Shown piece by piece: positions 18,547 to 27,454 of a stretch of DNA of 64,000 nt. The notes under the pieces were generated by a model. That model was not told the DNA's origin. It was given only the letters and a program-made list of their open reading frames with translations, and made no database searches. Made by a program: the position numbers and the translations under genes. The stretch spans positions 5,995,501 to 6,059,500 of the forward strand of contig NZ_CP080545.1 of the NCBI RefSeq assembly GCF_019550795.1, written 5' to 3'. The stretch comes from Paenibacillus sp. sptzw28. GTDB lineage: Bacteria > Bacillota > Bacilli > Paenibacillales > Paenibacillaceae. Numbering within the stretch: the first letter of the stretch is position 1; each line of letters begins with the position of its first letter.

Positions 18547-19680
18547 TTACGCAAACCTTGTCCACGACTTCAACGTTTGCCGCACGTCCGCTCCGTCCAC
18601 AATCATCTTATGTATATCTTCGTTGATTAACTGGCGGGAGGTGTTCCACTTCTCGCTGATGTAGAAGCCGCTCGCCTGCACGGAATCAAGCTCCTTCAAA
18701 TAGCGCTTCCACAGGCGGTGCCCGCTCATGCCGCTTTGTTCCGCCAGCGTGCGGGTAATCGGCAGCGTTCTGGGCTGCCTGAAGCTCTCCGGCTGATCCA
18801 GTATGAAGTGCCTCAGAAACGCCCACGCAAGCTCGGGATGCTTCGCCTTCGTCGTAACGCCGCTGGCCCCCATATAGATCATGTTGGCCTCTTCACCGCC
18901 CGGCATGCCTGGCAGCCCGACGACGCCATACTGGTCGCCGAGTCCATTCGCTTCCAATCCGCCGGTAAACCACGTAAAACCAAACACCAGCGCAAAGCCC
19001 TGATGCAGATCGCCGGCTTCCGAGGGCTCTCCCGGCTTCCGTGTCACTTGATGCTCACGGTACATCTCGATCACCTTTCGAAACGCCTCAACAGTTTCGC
19101 CGCTGTCGATGTACCCCCGCGCCGTCGAACCGTCCGGTGATAAATAACGCCCGCCGTTCCGCATAATGAATGGCTCGTAATTCTCGATATCCGGCCCGGT
19201 GGCAAAGCCAAACTGCGTTGCGACACCGGCTTCGTTACGAAGCGTCAGCTTGCGTGCCATGGCCATCATGTCATCCCATGTCCAATCTTCCGTCGGATAG
19301 GGAATGCCTGCCTCATCCAGCATCTGCTTCTTGTACAGAATTAGAGGCACCGACACGTCGACCGGCAGCCCCGGAAGCGTACCGTCCTTGGTCGCCACAC
19401 GCATAACGCCAGGGTTCAAATCGGCTTCCAATCCCGGGGTCTCCTTTACAAGCGGCAATAAATCGATGAACACGCCTTTCTGATTAAACAACCACCAGCC
19501 GCCCGAATCCATAATGTCCGGCGGTTCCGTTTGGAATACCCGCATCGATTCAAAATTATCGGCCGCCTGCTCAACGACGATTTCCACGTCCGGATGCGCC
19601 GCTTCGAAGGTCTCTTTCGCCTTCATGAGATGACCCGTATGCTCGAATTGAGTCAAATACCGCAATTGTGTTTTACTCAT
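18547..19680 (-). CDS. Signal-less (cytoplasmic) extracellular-solute-binding-protein-like protein
   Basis: A 377-residue type 1 sugar ABC binding-protein fold (SBP_bac_1) that lacks any signal peptide or lipobox: the mature-protein core begins at residue 5 (QLRYLTQFEHTG, then AAHPDVEIVVEQ). Its ATG directly follows the TAA of the ECF sigma gene, and AGGAGGAG six nt upstream ensures strong coupled translation. No permease or ATPase is nearby. The family normally binds oligosaccharides outside the cell; here location, coupling and the missing export signal suggest an intracellular ligand sensor partnering the sigma-factor fusion. The function is inferred. Confidence 0.8.
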   Translation of the reverse strand: MSKTQLRYLTQFEHTGHLMKAKETFEAAHPDVEIVVEQAADNFESMRVFQTEPPDIMDSGGWWLFNQKGVFIDLLPLVKETPGLEADLNPGVMRVATKDGTLPGLPVDVSVPLILYKKQMLDEAGIPYPTEDWTWDDMMAMARKLTLRNEAGVATQFGFATGPDIENYEPFIMRNGGRYLSPDGSTARGYIDSGETVEAFRKVIEMYREHQVTRKPGEPSEAGDLHQGFALVFGFTWFTGGLEANGLGDQYGVVGLPGMPGGEEANMIYMGASGVTTKAKHPELAWAFLRHFILDQPESFRQPRTLPITRTLAEQSGMSGHRLWKRYLKELDSVQASGFYISEKWNTSRQLINEDIHKMIVDGADVRQTLKSWTRFA

Positions 19681-21459
19681 TTATTTCTCCTCCTGGTCCC
19701 ATAAGTTTAACGCATTTTCCAAATAGCCGACTCCGGCTGTTTCGAACTCTTTGGCCTTCTCCAGAAGCAGCGCACACTCGGCGAGAGTCTCCGGAGGAAG
19801 TGCTGTGGAACTCCTGATGAAGGGCACTTTTTGGCTTAGCGTTTGCAGCGCTTCCGCCGCCTGCAAATACGCTTCCGCAGCAAGCAGCACCAGACGCATC
19901 GGTTCTCCTTTCAGCGGTACCGTCCTCAAGTATTCCGCCGCATACCGCCTCGCTTCGGCATATACGGCAGCCAAATGCCCCATTCCGTACCTGTTCGGGA
20001 GAACAGAGGGGTTGTTCATGAATCCGATCCAGCGGTCATATGCGGCGAGTCCCGAGGTATAAGACAAATAGACGGTCATGGGCTTATAATCGCAGCCCGT
20101 ACGGGCATACTTCACGGCGAAGCGCAGCTGCCGAAGCGCCGTCTCCACCTCTCGCGGCTTCTTGTACGCAAGCCCGTTGTCTTTCCCGCCGTCGATTCCC
20201 GCCATAAAGCGCAGCGGGTTCTCCACAAGGTCATCATAGGACAGCGTCTTCCCCTCCGGGCGCATGAGGTCAGTTACATAGACCTCTCTCTTCACATCGT
20301 CATAGCCGTAGATGAGCGCCCATTCGTGGACATGCGGCTGCGTCGCGAGCGTATCGAAATACAGCACGGGCTTTCCCAGCTCCACATACCTGCGGATGAA
20401 TGGGAGCACCGCTTCCTCGATCGGCAGTACGACGGGAAAACGCTCCGCCGCGGCTAGCAGCGGGACCGGCGCTTCGGAGAGCTGGCCGCAGATCATGGTA
20501 ACCTCATAACCGAGCTCCTCCATGAACGTACGAAGGGTTTCCCGCCAGTCAAAGATGAAGATGCCATCTGCGAATGTCGTCCGGTTGGAGATCTTCAAAC
20601 GAAAGGCAAATCCCGACAGTCCCATTAATTCACTCATCGGTCTTTCATCGCCGATCGCTGCAAGCATGTGGCCGATTCGATCGACGAAGGTGGTCAAAGC
20701 TGCCTTCGCCGGCGGCCACTCGGGCATGGTAACCATTCTCGCCTGATTCATTCCCGCTCCTCCTTTCTCGCTTGGAAGACCAAGCAGGACGCGGACGTGA
20801 GCTTTGCGAAGCTTGCGCCGGGACCGGTGGAGGTAGGTATAGACGGACCCTGTGGTCGTGTGGTACAGGGCGGCAATCTCATCCGGTGTCAGCTGCCGAA
20901 AGAAATGCGCCTCGAATATCCCCCGCTCCTTGCGGTTCAGGCAGTGCAGCAGAGCATGGATCGTCTCGTACAGCTCCTTCCGTATCAGCAGCTCCGCCGG
21001 GTCGGTCTCATGAGCCGCCGACATTGCGGCCGCCTTGGTCAGATGGGTCAAAATGCTGTCCAGGTTCTCCCAATCCACATTACCGGAACCTTCAAAGTCC
21101 CGCTCCCCCCATCCGCCAATCGGACGCTCCCGCCGGAACGGACCTCCGCGGCGCAGCTTCATATTTGCCTGATTCTGCACAATCCGGTGCAGCCAAGGCA
21201 GGAACCGGCTTGTATTCGCCAGCGAACCGACATGGAGAAACGCCTTGACGAGAGCTTCCTGGACAACGTCGTCGGCCAGATGGGGGTCGCGCGTCAAATT
21301 TTCCGCCCAGCGCCGGGCGCGGGCTCTGTGCGAATGAATCAGCTCTCCGAACGCTTCGGTGTCTCCAAGCTTCGCCCGTTCCGCGAGCTCGCGGTCCCGC
21401 AGGCTCCGTTCCTCCTGACCCGGCATCGCAACGACATTCGCTTGCCCTGATCCTTCCAC
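19681..21459 (-). CDS. ECF sigma factor fused to a BtrH/C39-like domain
   Basis: A 592-residue chain. Residues about 20-100 are sigma region 2 (DVVQEALVKAFLHV) and about 165-225 are region 4 (TPDEIAALYHTTTGSVYTYL). After a short SEKGGAG linker (about 230) comes a domain of about 350 residues with BtrH-N/C39-peptidase-like features (LMGLSGFAFRL; GKPVLYFDTLATQPHVHEW; YGYDDVKREVYVTD) and no clear catalytic Cys, followed by a helical tail. GTG start at 21459 has a poor ribosome site; an in-frame ATG 11 codons later is possible. The linker DNA is itself a perfect ribosome site in front of an in-frame ATG (20751), so a separate 356-residue product is likely. No anti-sigma gene is present. Confidence 0.85.
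   Translation of the reverse strand: MEGSGQANVVAMPGQEERSLRDRELAERAKLGDTEAFGELIHSHRARARRWAENLTRDPHLADDVVQEALVKAFLHVGSLANTSRFLPWLHRIVQNQANMKLRRGGPFRRERPIGGWGERDFEGSGNVDWENLDSILTHLTKAAAMSAAHETDPAELLIRKELYETIHALLHCLNRKERGIFEAHFFRQLTPDEIAALYHTTTGSVYTYLHRSRRKLRKAHVRVLLGLPSEKGGAGMNQARMVTMPEWPPAKAALTTFVDRIGHMLAAIGDERPMSELMGLSGFAFRLKISNRTTFADGIFIFDWRETLRTFMEELGYEVTMICGQLSEAPVPLLAAAERFPVVLPIEEAVLPFIRRYVELGKPVLYFDTLATQPHVHEWALIYGYDDVKREVYVTDLMRPEGKTLSYDDLVENPLRFMAGIDGGKDNGLAYKKPREVETALRQLRFAVKYARTGCDYKPMTVYLSYTSGLAAYDRWIGFMNNPSVLPNRYGMGHLAAVYAEARRYAAEYLRTVPLKGEPMRLVLLAAEAYLQAAEALQTLSQKVPFIRSSTALPPETLAECALLLEKAKEFETAGVGYLENALNLWDQEEK
20756..20766 (-). promoter_or_regulatory. Internal ribosome-binding site inside the sigma-factor fusion
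   Basis: On the minus strand AAAGGAGGAGC lies 7 nt (core to ATG) before the in-frame ATG at 20751. Those bases also encode the linker residues KGGA, so the fusion point and the internal initiation signal coincide. Confidence 0.7.
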
Positions 21460-21692
21460 ACCTACTCACCCATCCTTCCACAGCGCCTGAGTTCTGCTCT
21501 TTTCGGCCTTCCAATAGACTGGATGCCATCCGCAGCTATTCTTTGAACAACTTTTTACAGGAAAGTTTGAATATCTGGCATTTAATATCATTTTAAATCG
21601 TGTGTTGTTATTCTGAATGGCCGTAACAAGGCGCAAGCTGCAAGCAGGGCAATACTCTTAAACGTCTAACATGGGTTATGCCAGGCTTGCAA

Positions 21693-21723
21693 TAGAAAAA
21701 GGAGAGCACGGCCAATGCTCTCC
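21693..21723 (-). terminator. Rho-independent terminator of the serine hydrolase gene
   Basis: Perfect 8-bp stem GGAGAGCA/TGCTCTCC, then TTTTTCT on the minus strand, about 125 bp past the frameshift-corrected stop. The remaining 21460-21692 is the upstream region of the sigma gene; I see no gene there. Confidence 0.8.
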
Positions 21724-21904
21724 CCGCACAACACTTGGCTAGGGAGCTCCTCCGAGTTAACCCGGCAAATACTCCTCGCCCTGGCTCGAACGCACATCCC
21801 GTTCCTCTCATCAGTGAGGGTCGGGATGTTCTTGTCGCTCCGTGCGTCAGTGTTCCGTTATCGCCGCCAGAATGGCGTTGTTGATAAGGTCGGCGTACAT
21901 ATTT

Positions 21905-22993
21905 TTAAAAGGTCTGTCGTGGTTGAGCTCGATTCATATAGACATGTACGGTCTCATAGACCGGATCAACGCACAGAAATGGTCCTGCCGCCCCCCAATG
22001 CGAGAAGGCGGAAGGGCTGAACAGGTCACCTCCGTCTCGCTTGTCACCGTTAATCGACCAACCATAACCCCAGTAAGCTTCCGGAAAATATTCATCCCGA
22101 TACGAAGAAGAAATACCCGGAATCTGGTTCTTCACCATCTCGCTCACGGCAGCCGGACCAAGCAGCCGGCTTCTATTATATTCACCGCGATTCAGAAAGA
22201 GCTGTCCGAACTTCGCCAAATCCAGCGCGGTCGAGATTGCGCCTCCTGCGGGGGATTCTGATTGAAGGAACGATTCATTCGCAAGCCATTCCGCGCATGG
22301 TGCATCGGATGGCCGCCGCACAAGACGATAACGCTCCGACGACGGAACGATGAAATAAGTGCTGTCCATACCGAGCGGCTCGAACAGCCGCGTCCGGGCA
22401 AATTCGGTATACGTCATGCCGCTGGTCCGGGAAATGACTTCGCCGAGGAGTTCAAAGCCATACCCGCAATAGGCCATGGCCTGACCCGGCGGACGGCAGA
22501 TAGGGGAATCATAACTAAGCTGCATGAAATCGGCATCGGAACGTTTATCATCGCTTAAACCGGGCATCAGTGCCCTTTTGCGTTCTACATGCTCATGTGT
22601 GCTTTCGTTAGTAAGCCCTGAGGTATGGGTTAGCAGGTGATGGATGCGGATCTCCCGCTTACCGTCACCGGTAAATTCGGGTATGTAATCGCATACCGGA
22701 CGATTCAGACCGACCAGGCCGTCCTCGACAAGCATCATAATGCAAGCGGCTGTAAATACCTTGGTGATAGAGCAAATGGGGAATAATGATTCAAGCGTGA
22801 GCGGAGGCGCTTCGGCTTCCGGGCCCGATACTCCATAAGCTTTGTGAAGGACCATTGTTCCTCTGCGCGCGGCGGCAATGACCTGCGCCGGTGAAATACC
22901 TTCCCTGAGCAGCCGCTCGGCCGTTCGTTCGACGATTTGAAGCCGATTCGAAGACATGCCGACTTCTTCCGGTTGACCGTAATGGAATGACAC
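21905..22993 (-). CDS. Serine hydrolase (class C beta-lactamase family), C-terminus frameshifted
   Basis: 362 residues of the beta-lactamase/esterase/DD-peptidase family. SxxK nucleophile motif SITK is at 75-78. The usual YxN is YCG at 175-177, so the Asn is replaced. No signal peptide is evident, as in many EstB-like esterases. GTG start with GGGGG upstream. The frame stops at TAA (21905) in a T/A run. One base removed there lets it continue FKNMYADLINNAILAAITEH to a TGA at 21847-21849, a typical C-terminus, so the gene carries a one-base frameshift or the base call is wrong. Substrate unknown. Confidence 0.82.
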   Translation of the reverse strand: MSFHYGQPEEVGMSSNRLQIVERTAERLLREGISPAQVIAAARRGTMVLHKAYGVSGPEAEAPPLTLESLFPICSITKVFTAACIMMLVEDGLVGLNRPVCDYIPEFTGDGKREIRIHHLLTHTSGLTNESTHEHVERKRALMPGLSDDKRSDADFMQLSYDSPICRPPGQAMAYCGYGFELLGEVISRTSGMTYTEFARTRLFEPLGMDSTYFIVPSSERYRLVRRPSDAPCAEWLANESFLQSESPAGGAISTALDLAKFGQLFLNRGEYNRSRLLGPAAVSEMVKNQIPGISSSYRDEYFPEAYWGYGWSINGDKRDGGDLFSPSAFSHWGAAGPFLCVDPVYETVHVYMNRAQPRQTF

Positions 22994-23252
22994 GGAAATC
23001 CCCCTTTTACGATGGTTTCTTATCCATTTTATAGGAAGTTAATAGAATTGGAAATATATTAGTTTGGACATTTAGACCCCCGCCGTACTTACGGATACCC
23101 GGTAAACAAACGCTATCATTTATGAATATTAACAGATTTACGTCTAAGCTAACGAGGTCGTCATACGGACTGCTGCAAGTATAAGTTCCAATCGGAATAG
23201 ATACAATACGAGTGAAAATACATCCGTACATCGACCCGAGGAGGTTAACGAT

Positions 23253-23453
23253 ATGTCCCAATCCGAAGACAAAGTGATTGAAGAAAAGAAGCGAGGCGAG
23301 AAAGCAAGTTGGGAACTGCCGGAGACTACGGCTAATAGCTCGCCTTCCGAAGCAGCAGATGATCAAGTGCCGACTAATTACGAAAACACCTTGCCCAGCT
23401 ACAACGACCCGGCAGGCTTCGAGGTTAAACGCACTCCCGGCAGGCTAGGTTAA
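23253..23453 (+). CDS. Small acidic hydrophilic protein
   Basis: A 66-residue protein, Glu/Lys/Ser/Pro rich and probably disordered (starts MSQSEDKVIEEKKRGEKASW, ends KRTPGRLG). Family unknown. A strong GAGGAGG sits 8-9 nt before the ATG, which supports it as a real gene. Upstream, ATA (23181) and GATACAAT (23200-23207), 16 bp apart, loosely fit a sporulation SigE/SigK-type promoter; this is speculative. A short GGGG/CCCC hairpin follows at about 23500. Confidence 0.6.
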   Translation: MSQSEDKVIEEKKRGEKASWELPETTANSSPSEAADDQVPTNYENTLPSYNDPAGFEVKRTPGRLG

Positions 23454-23646
23454 ACGGACCTCACGAAAATGAATCCTTCCGTATCATGAAAGTGGCTGGA
23501 ACCGGGGATACCACCCCGATTATTCTTCATATGTAACTAAAGAACTAAAATATCGGGATAACCGTTTCTTTTAACTATTTTGTAACCTTCTAATCATTCA
23601 TTCGGTCTACAATGACCTTATTAAACGATTAGGAGGCTAAAATAAT

Positions 23647-24744
23647 ATGGAAAACAAACAAGTTACCCATTACATGGAAAACAGTAATAGCCAGAAACAT
23701 TCGAAGCAGCGCATCAAACATGCTTTACTGTCAGCGCCTCTGGCGGCTGCCCTGCTCCTTGGAGCCGCATCCGTTCCGGGCACGGCTGCAGCAGCAGCCG
23801 TTCACACAACACACATCGTGAAACAGCAGCTTCAATTAAAAACAATGAAGATTATCGTAGACGGCAAAACGCTCAATGTCCCTACCGGTTATATCGACGG
23901 TGAAACGTTCGTTGGATTGCGCTTTTTAAGCGGTCATTTGGGTATGACGACGAAGTGGGACTCGAAGACGGGGAATATAACGGTGAGCAAATCAGGGAAA
24001 TCGATCGAAATGAAAAATAAAAGCAGCGATTATATGGTCGACGGTCTTCGAGTTAACGGGAAGGCGCCAATGATTATTAAGAGCGCAACCTATTTACCGC
24101 TTCGTTTTCTGCTGGATGAAACTGGATTCACCACCGGTTTCGATGCGAAGTCGAAAGTAATAACGGTTAACCCCGCTGCTGAAAATCACTTGAAGATCGT
24201 GAAGGAAATCGTTAAGGAGAGTAAAGGCAACTCCCTTCTCTCCGTTCAATATGCCAAGCTGGAAGACCTTAAGAATGCGGACGTTCAAGCGAAAATCAAC
24301 GCAATTCTTAAGGCCGACAGTGAACGGTATGTAAAGGAAGGCCGTAAATTGATATCCGAATCAGGGAGCAAAGCATACGCCAAGTACGAAGTGAACGTTT
24401 GGGTTACGTACAACCGTAATAACAAGTTGAGTCTTTACACCAAAATATATTCCGATGGCGGGGGAGCACACGGCTCGTATACGGCCGATTCGCACACGTT
24501 CGACCTTGGTACGGGCAAAGAGCTGACCCTTAAAGAAGCGTTCGGCGGCAAACCTGACTATATCCAGATCATCAATGCCGGAATCAAGAAGCAAATTAAG
24601 GAAAAGAGCTTTATTCTTGATGCTCCGTTCAAAACAATTCAAGCCGATCAGAAGTTCTTCCTTCGCGGAAATTCTGTTGTTATATATATGGATAATACGC
24701 CAACGGCCGAAGGTATTGTGGAATTCACGATTCCGATATCGTAG
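23647..24744 (+). CDS. Secreted copper-amine-oxidase-N domain protein with DUF4163/DUF3298 C-terminus
   Basis: A 365-residue exported protein. A long signal peptide (cleavage after about 50, GTAAAAA) is followed by a copper amine oxidase N-terminal-like domain (about 65-175; KIIVDGKTLNVPTGYIDGET, YLPLRFLLDETGF). The C-terminal region (about 185-365) resembles the DUF4163-DUF3298 pair found in PdaC and RsiV (GGGAHGSYTADSHTFDLGTGKELTLKEAF). It is a common envelope protein type in Paenibacillus. It has no catalytic amine oxidase domain. It is monocistronic with a terminator. Confidence 0.85.
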   Translation: MENKQVTHYMENSNSQKHSKQRIKHALLSAPLAAALLLGAASVPGTAAAAAVHTTHIVKQQLQLKTMKIIVDGKTLNVPTGYIDGETFVGLRFLSGHLGMTTKWDSKTGNITVSKSGKSIEMKNKSSDYMVDGLRVNGKAPMIIKSATYLPLRFLLDETGFTTGFDAKSKVITVNPAAENHLKIVKEIVKESKGNSLLSVQYAKLEDLKNADVQAKINAILKADSERYVKEGRKLISESGSKAYAKYEVNVWVTYNRNNKLSLYTKIYSDGGGAHGSYTADSHTFDLGTGKELTLKEAFGGKPDYIQIINAGIKKQIKEKSFILDAPFKTIQADQKFFLRGNSVVIYMDNTPTAEGIVEFTIPIS

Positions 24745-24805
24745 ATTGCAAGGTGGCAGTTTTGGTAAATACCTGTGCCCTGCTGCACAGCGCTGATAAT
24801 AAAAT

Positions 24806-24847
24806 GAAGCCTCCAGCTCCAGCTTTCACAGTGGTTTTGGAGGCTTC
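24806..24847 (+). terminator. Rho-independent terminator
   Basis: Perfect 10-bp stem GAAGCCTCCA/TGGAGGCTTC followed by TTC, about 60 bp after the copper-amine-oxidase-N gene. Confidence 0.7.
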
Positions 24848-24850
24848 TTC

Positions 24851-25367
24851 AGTGCCACTCTCATTGCAATAGGATTTAGTTTGTTTTCTCCGGTTGATAG
24901 GAAAGGATGCTCACACCGGTAGAGGTAGATTTAGCGCTTCCTATTTCCGAAGTGGCCAGATAAAAAAGAGCGAGGTTTGCGTATGTGGCATATTTCTCGC
25001 GAGTGAAATCCCATTCATCAACAGCCGATTTATTAAAAGCTAGGCTGCGGACTTAATTCTTGCATGGCTGAAAAGTGAGCCACCAGCACAGGCCAGCTAT
25101 GAATCACAAATTAATTAAGAACAGAAAAAGGGGTTGGTTTACTCCATCACTCAACCCGCAGATTATCGAGTCCTTAAATGCTTTCTTGCTCAAGCCAGGG
25201 TCTCACTATTCTAAAGGGAAACGTGGAGTTAACGGAAACGAGAGCTCAATGAAGCTGCCGCGGGATCGATAGGCAGCTTCACTACGTTCAACGGGCAGAC
25301 CAGCGTAACGCTCAACTTTTTTGTGGTAAAATTATGTGGAATTGAAAACGGAAAGTGAGGGCTCTCT
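24851..25367. other. Gene-poor interval with a hairpin element
   Basis: No supported gene. It contains a hairpin GAAGCTGCC (25251-25259) / GGCAGCTTC (25272-25280) without a T tract, followed by ACGGGCAGACCAGCGTAACGC. A related stretch, AACGTGCAGATTTCGCTAAT, occurs near 25960, so both may be remnants of an interspersed element. The 3' end carries the leader of the broken DinB gene. Confidence 0.4.
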
Positions 25368-25863
25368 ATGAGGAAGGCAATAACTAGCGTCCTTAACTAT
25401 GCTTCAAGACGCAATCAAGAATTGCCCAGATAGCTTGTGGGATGATCAAGAGTACGAGAACAAGTATTGGCATATTGTTTATCACACATTATTCTTTACA
25501 GATCTTTACCTGAGTCCTGCAGTAAACATGTTTAAACCTTGGGAAAAAGCCAGAAACGAATATCAATTTATGGGACCAGTTCCATGGCCCCCACACTATA
25601 CACCGAAGATTGAACACAGCTATACAAAGGTAGAACTTATGGAGTATCTTGAAAAGATTAAGGCAGAGGCACCAAATCAAATAACTCAAGATGATTTAAA
25701 TGCGGATTCAGGGTTTGATTGGTTACCCTTTAACAGAATGGAATTATACTTACATATGATAAGACATGCCCAGCATCATACAGGACAACTTGTTGAAAGA
25801 TTGAGGAATTCTGGTGTTAAACGTAACAGATGGATAGTTGGGAAAGATCGAAATAATGATTGA
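25368..25863 (+). pseudogene. DinB-family protein, frameshifted near the N-terminus
   Basis: The DinB/YfiT-like four-helix metal-binding fold is intact from ATG 25399 (MLQDAIKNCPDSLWDD; IVYHTLFFTDLYLSP; HMIRHAQHHTGQL), but this ATG has no ribosome site. The natural start appears to be ATG 25368, with GTGAGGG upstream, encoding MRKAITSVLNYASRR in another frame. Joining the two would give a normal DinB N-terminus. The junction is consistent with loss of about 11 bp between two ATGCTT direct repeats. If expression starts at 25399, a shortened 154-residue protein is possible. Confidence 0.65.
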
Positions 25864-26097
25864 AACCAAACGATTGGGTCAATCCCATAGGCAACCATGG
25901 CTGGCCCAAGATAACGAATCCTTTCCGAAATGGCATCGCAAATGAAGCATCGACCGCTAACGTGCAGATTTCGCTAATAATGATTTCTAATCAACGCACC
26001 TTAATCCCTTGATTTTTGTGAACACATCGATAAGCTGCTAAACCTAAACTAGGTCCTGACTACACGTCGATAGAGTAGGTAAACAGGAGGATTGAAG

Positions 26098-27186
26098 ATG
26101 ATGGAAACAGAATTAACACGCAAGCTGAAAATTAAATATCCGATTATTCAAGCACCGATGGCAGGCGGCCCCACGACTCCAGACTTAGTGGCTTCAGTTT
26201 CAAACGCCGGGGGGCTGGGAAGCCTGGGGGCAGGTTACTTAAATCCGGAACAAATCCGCAGCGCAATCCGGGAGATCAGACAACGAACAGATCGTCCGTT
26301 TGGCGTGAATTTATTCGTACCCGAGCAATCGAGTACATCGGAAGAAACAATCGCCGGTATGAACGACTATCTTAATAAATATCGTGCGGAGCTAAGCATT
26401 GCTCCAGACCCATCGATCCCGAAGTTTACAGAGTCGTTCGAGGAGCAGGTGCAAATATTGCTGGAAGAAAATGTCCCGGTATTTAGTTTCACCTTCGGTA
26501 TACCGCCTCTGGACGTAATACAAGCCATGAAACAGCTTGGGACCGTCGTCATTGGCACGGCAACGACGGTCGAGGAAGCCAGACAGCTGCAAGCCGCCGG
26601 AGTAGATGCGATTGTGGCTCAGGGAAGCGAAGCAGGAGGACACCGTGGAACGTTCTTAAAAAGCACTACCGACGCACTCATCGGTACTATGGCTCTCGTT
26701 CCTCAAATTGTAGATCATGTTTCGGTCCCGGTTGTCGCATCGGGCGGCATCATGGATGGACGTGGGCTTATTGCGAGCCTCGCATTAGGGGCTTCTGCAG
26801 TACAGATGGGCACTGCTTTTTTGGCGAGCCCTGAGAGCGGTGCCCATGAAGCGCATAAACGGAAAATCATTGCGTCAAACGAAGACTCCACCGAAATCAC
26901 GAATGCATATTCGGGCAAAGCCGCGCGTGGCATTCTCACGAATTTCATGAACGACATGCGTCTTTATCCGGGAACCATTCCCGCCTACCCGATTCAGAAC
27001 GTAATGACGAGAGACATTCGCCAGGCGGCAGCCAAAGCGAATAACCCGGAGTATATGTCGCTCTGGGCGGGACAGGGTCTTAGGTTAGCCAAAGATCACG
27101 CTGCTGCTGATATCGTGCAACAGACCATAGAACAGGCTTTTGTTCTTGTTAAAAGCTTTAGCAGCCTTGATGTTGTAGAGGACTGA
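26098..27186 (+). CDS. Nitronate monooxygenase (NPD / FabK-like FMN enzyme)
   Basis: A 362-residue FMN-dependent TIM-barrel enzyme that oxidises nitronates such as propionate 3-nitronate. Landmarks: IIQAPMAGGPTTPDLVASVS near the N-terminus, the QGSEAGGHRG loop carrying the catalytic His, and VASGGIMDG and ALGASAVQMGTAF for phosphate binding. ATG 26098 follows AGGAGG by 7 nt. A single gene in a neighbourhood of decayed genes, itself apparently intact. Confidence 0.9.
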   Translation: MMETELTRKLKIKYPIIQAPMAGGPTTPDLVASVSNAGGLGSLGAGYLNPEQIRSAIREIRQRTDRPFGVNLFVPEQSSTSEETIAGMNDYLNKYRAELSIAPDPSIPKFTESFEEQVQILLEENVPVFSFTFGIPPLDVIQAMKQLGTVVIGTATTVEEARQLQAAGVDAIVAQGSEAGGHRGTFLKSTTDALIGTMALVPQIVDHVSVPVVASGGIMDGRGLIASLALGASAVQMGTAFLASPESGAHEAHKRKIIASNEDSTEITNAYSGKAARGILTNFMNDMRLYPGTIPAYPIQNVMTRDIRQAAAKANNPEYMSLWAGQGLRLAKDHAAADIVQQTIEQAFVLVKSFSSLDVVED

Positions 27187-27199
27187 GTAGCCGATGTTG

Positions 27200-27290
27200 A
27201 TCTTGTCGACCGAATGCTTAGAGGTATTTTTTTCTATCAGTTGATTTTGTCTAGCCTGCGATTTAAACTTCATAGTAGAGCGTCCTCCTA
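27200..27290 (-). pseudogene. Fragment of an IS110-type transposase (N-terminus only)
   Basis: On the minus strand an AGGAGG followed by ATG at 27273 opens a frame starting MKFKSQARQNQLIEKNTSKH, like the N-terminus of IS110-family transposases of this lineage (recalled, not searched). The similarity is lost after about 20 codons; the frame then runs antisense into the nitronate monooxygenase gene. Probably a remnant of an insertion. No inverted repeats are visible, as expected for IS110. Confidence 0.4.
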
Positions 27291-27454
27291 GATGGGATTT
27301 TAAGGGCTATGACCCGTTGCGTACTCCCATCGCACCGAGGCGCTCGTTTTTTTTACAAAGCGGAAATTTCCCGCTGTACAGGAATGCTAACGGGTAACGA
27401 TAGTCCTGATAGAAAGTGACAACAACTTCGGTAGACGAGAAAGGATAAGTTGAG

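Noticed and set aside
19681..19690. Missed signal peptide for the binding protein at 18547
   Set aside because: The sigma-gene stop codon immediately precedes the ATG and a strong ribosome site sits before it, so no upstream in-frame export signal is lost.
23007..23366. 119-codon minus-strand frame
   Set aside because: It overlaps the small acidic protein gene, which has a strong ribosome site, and its translation has no recognisable pattern.
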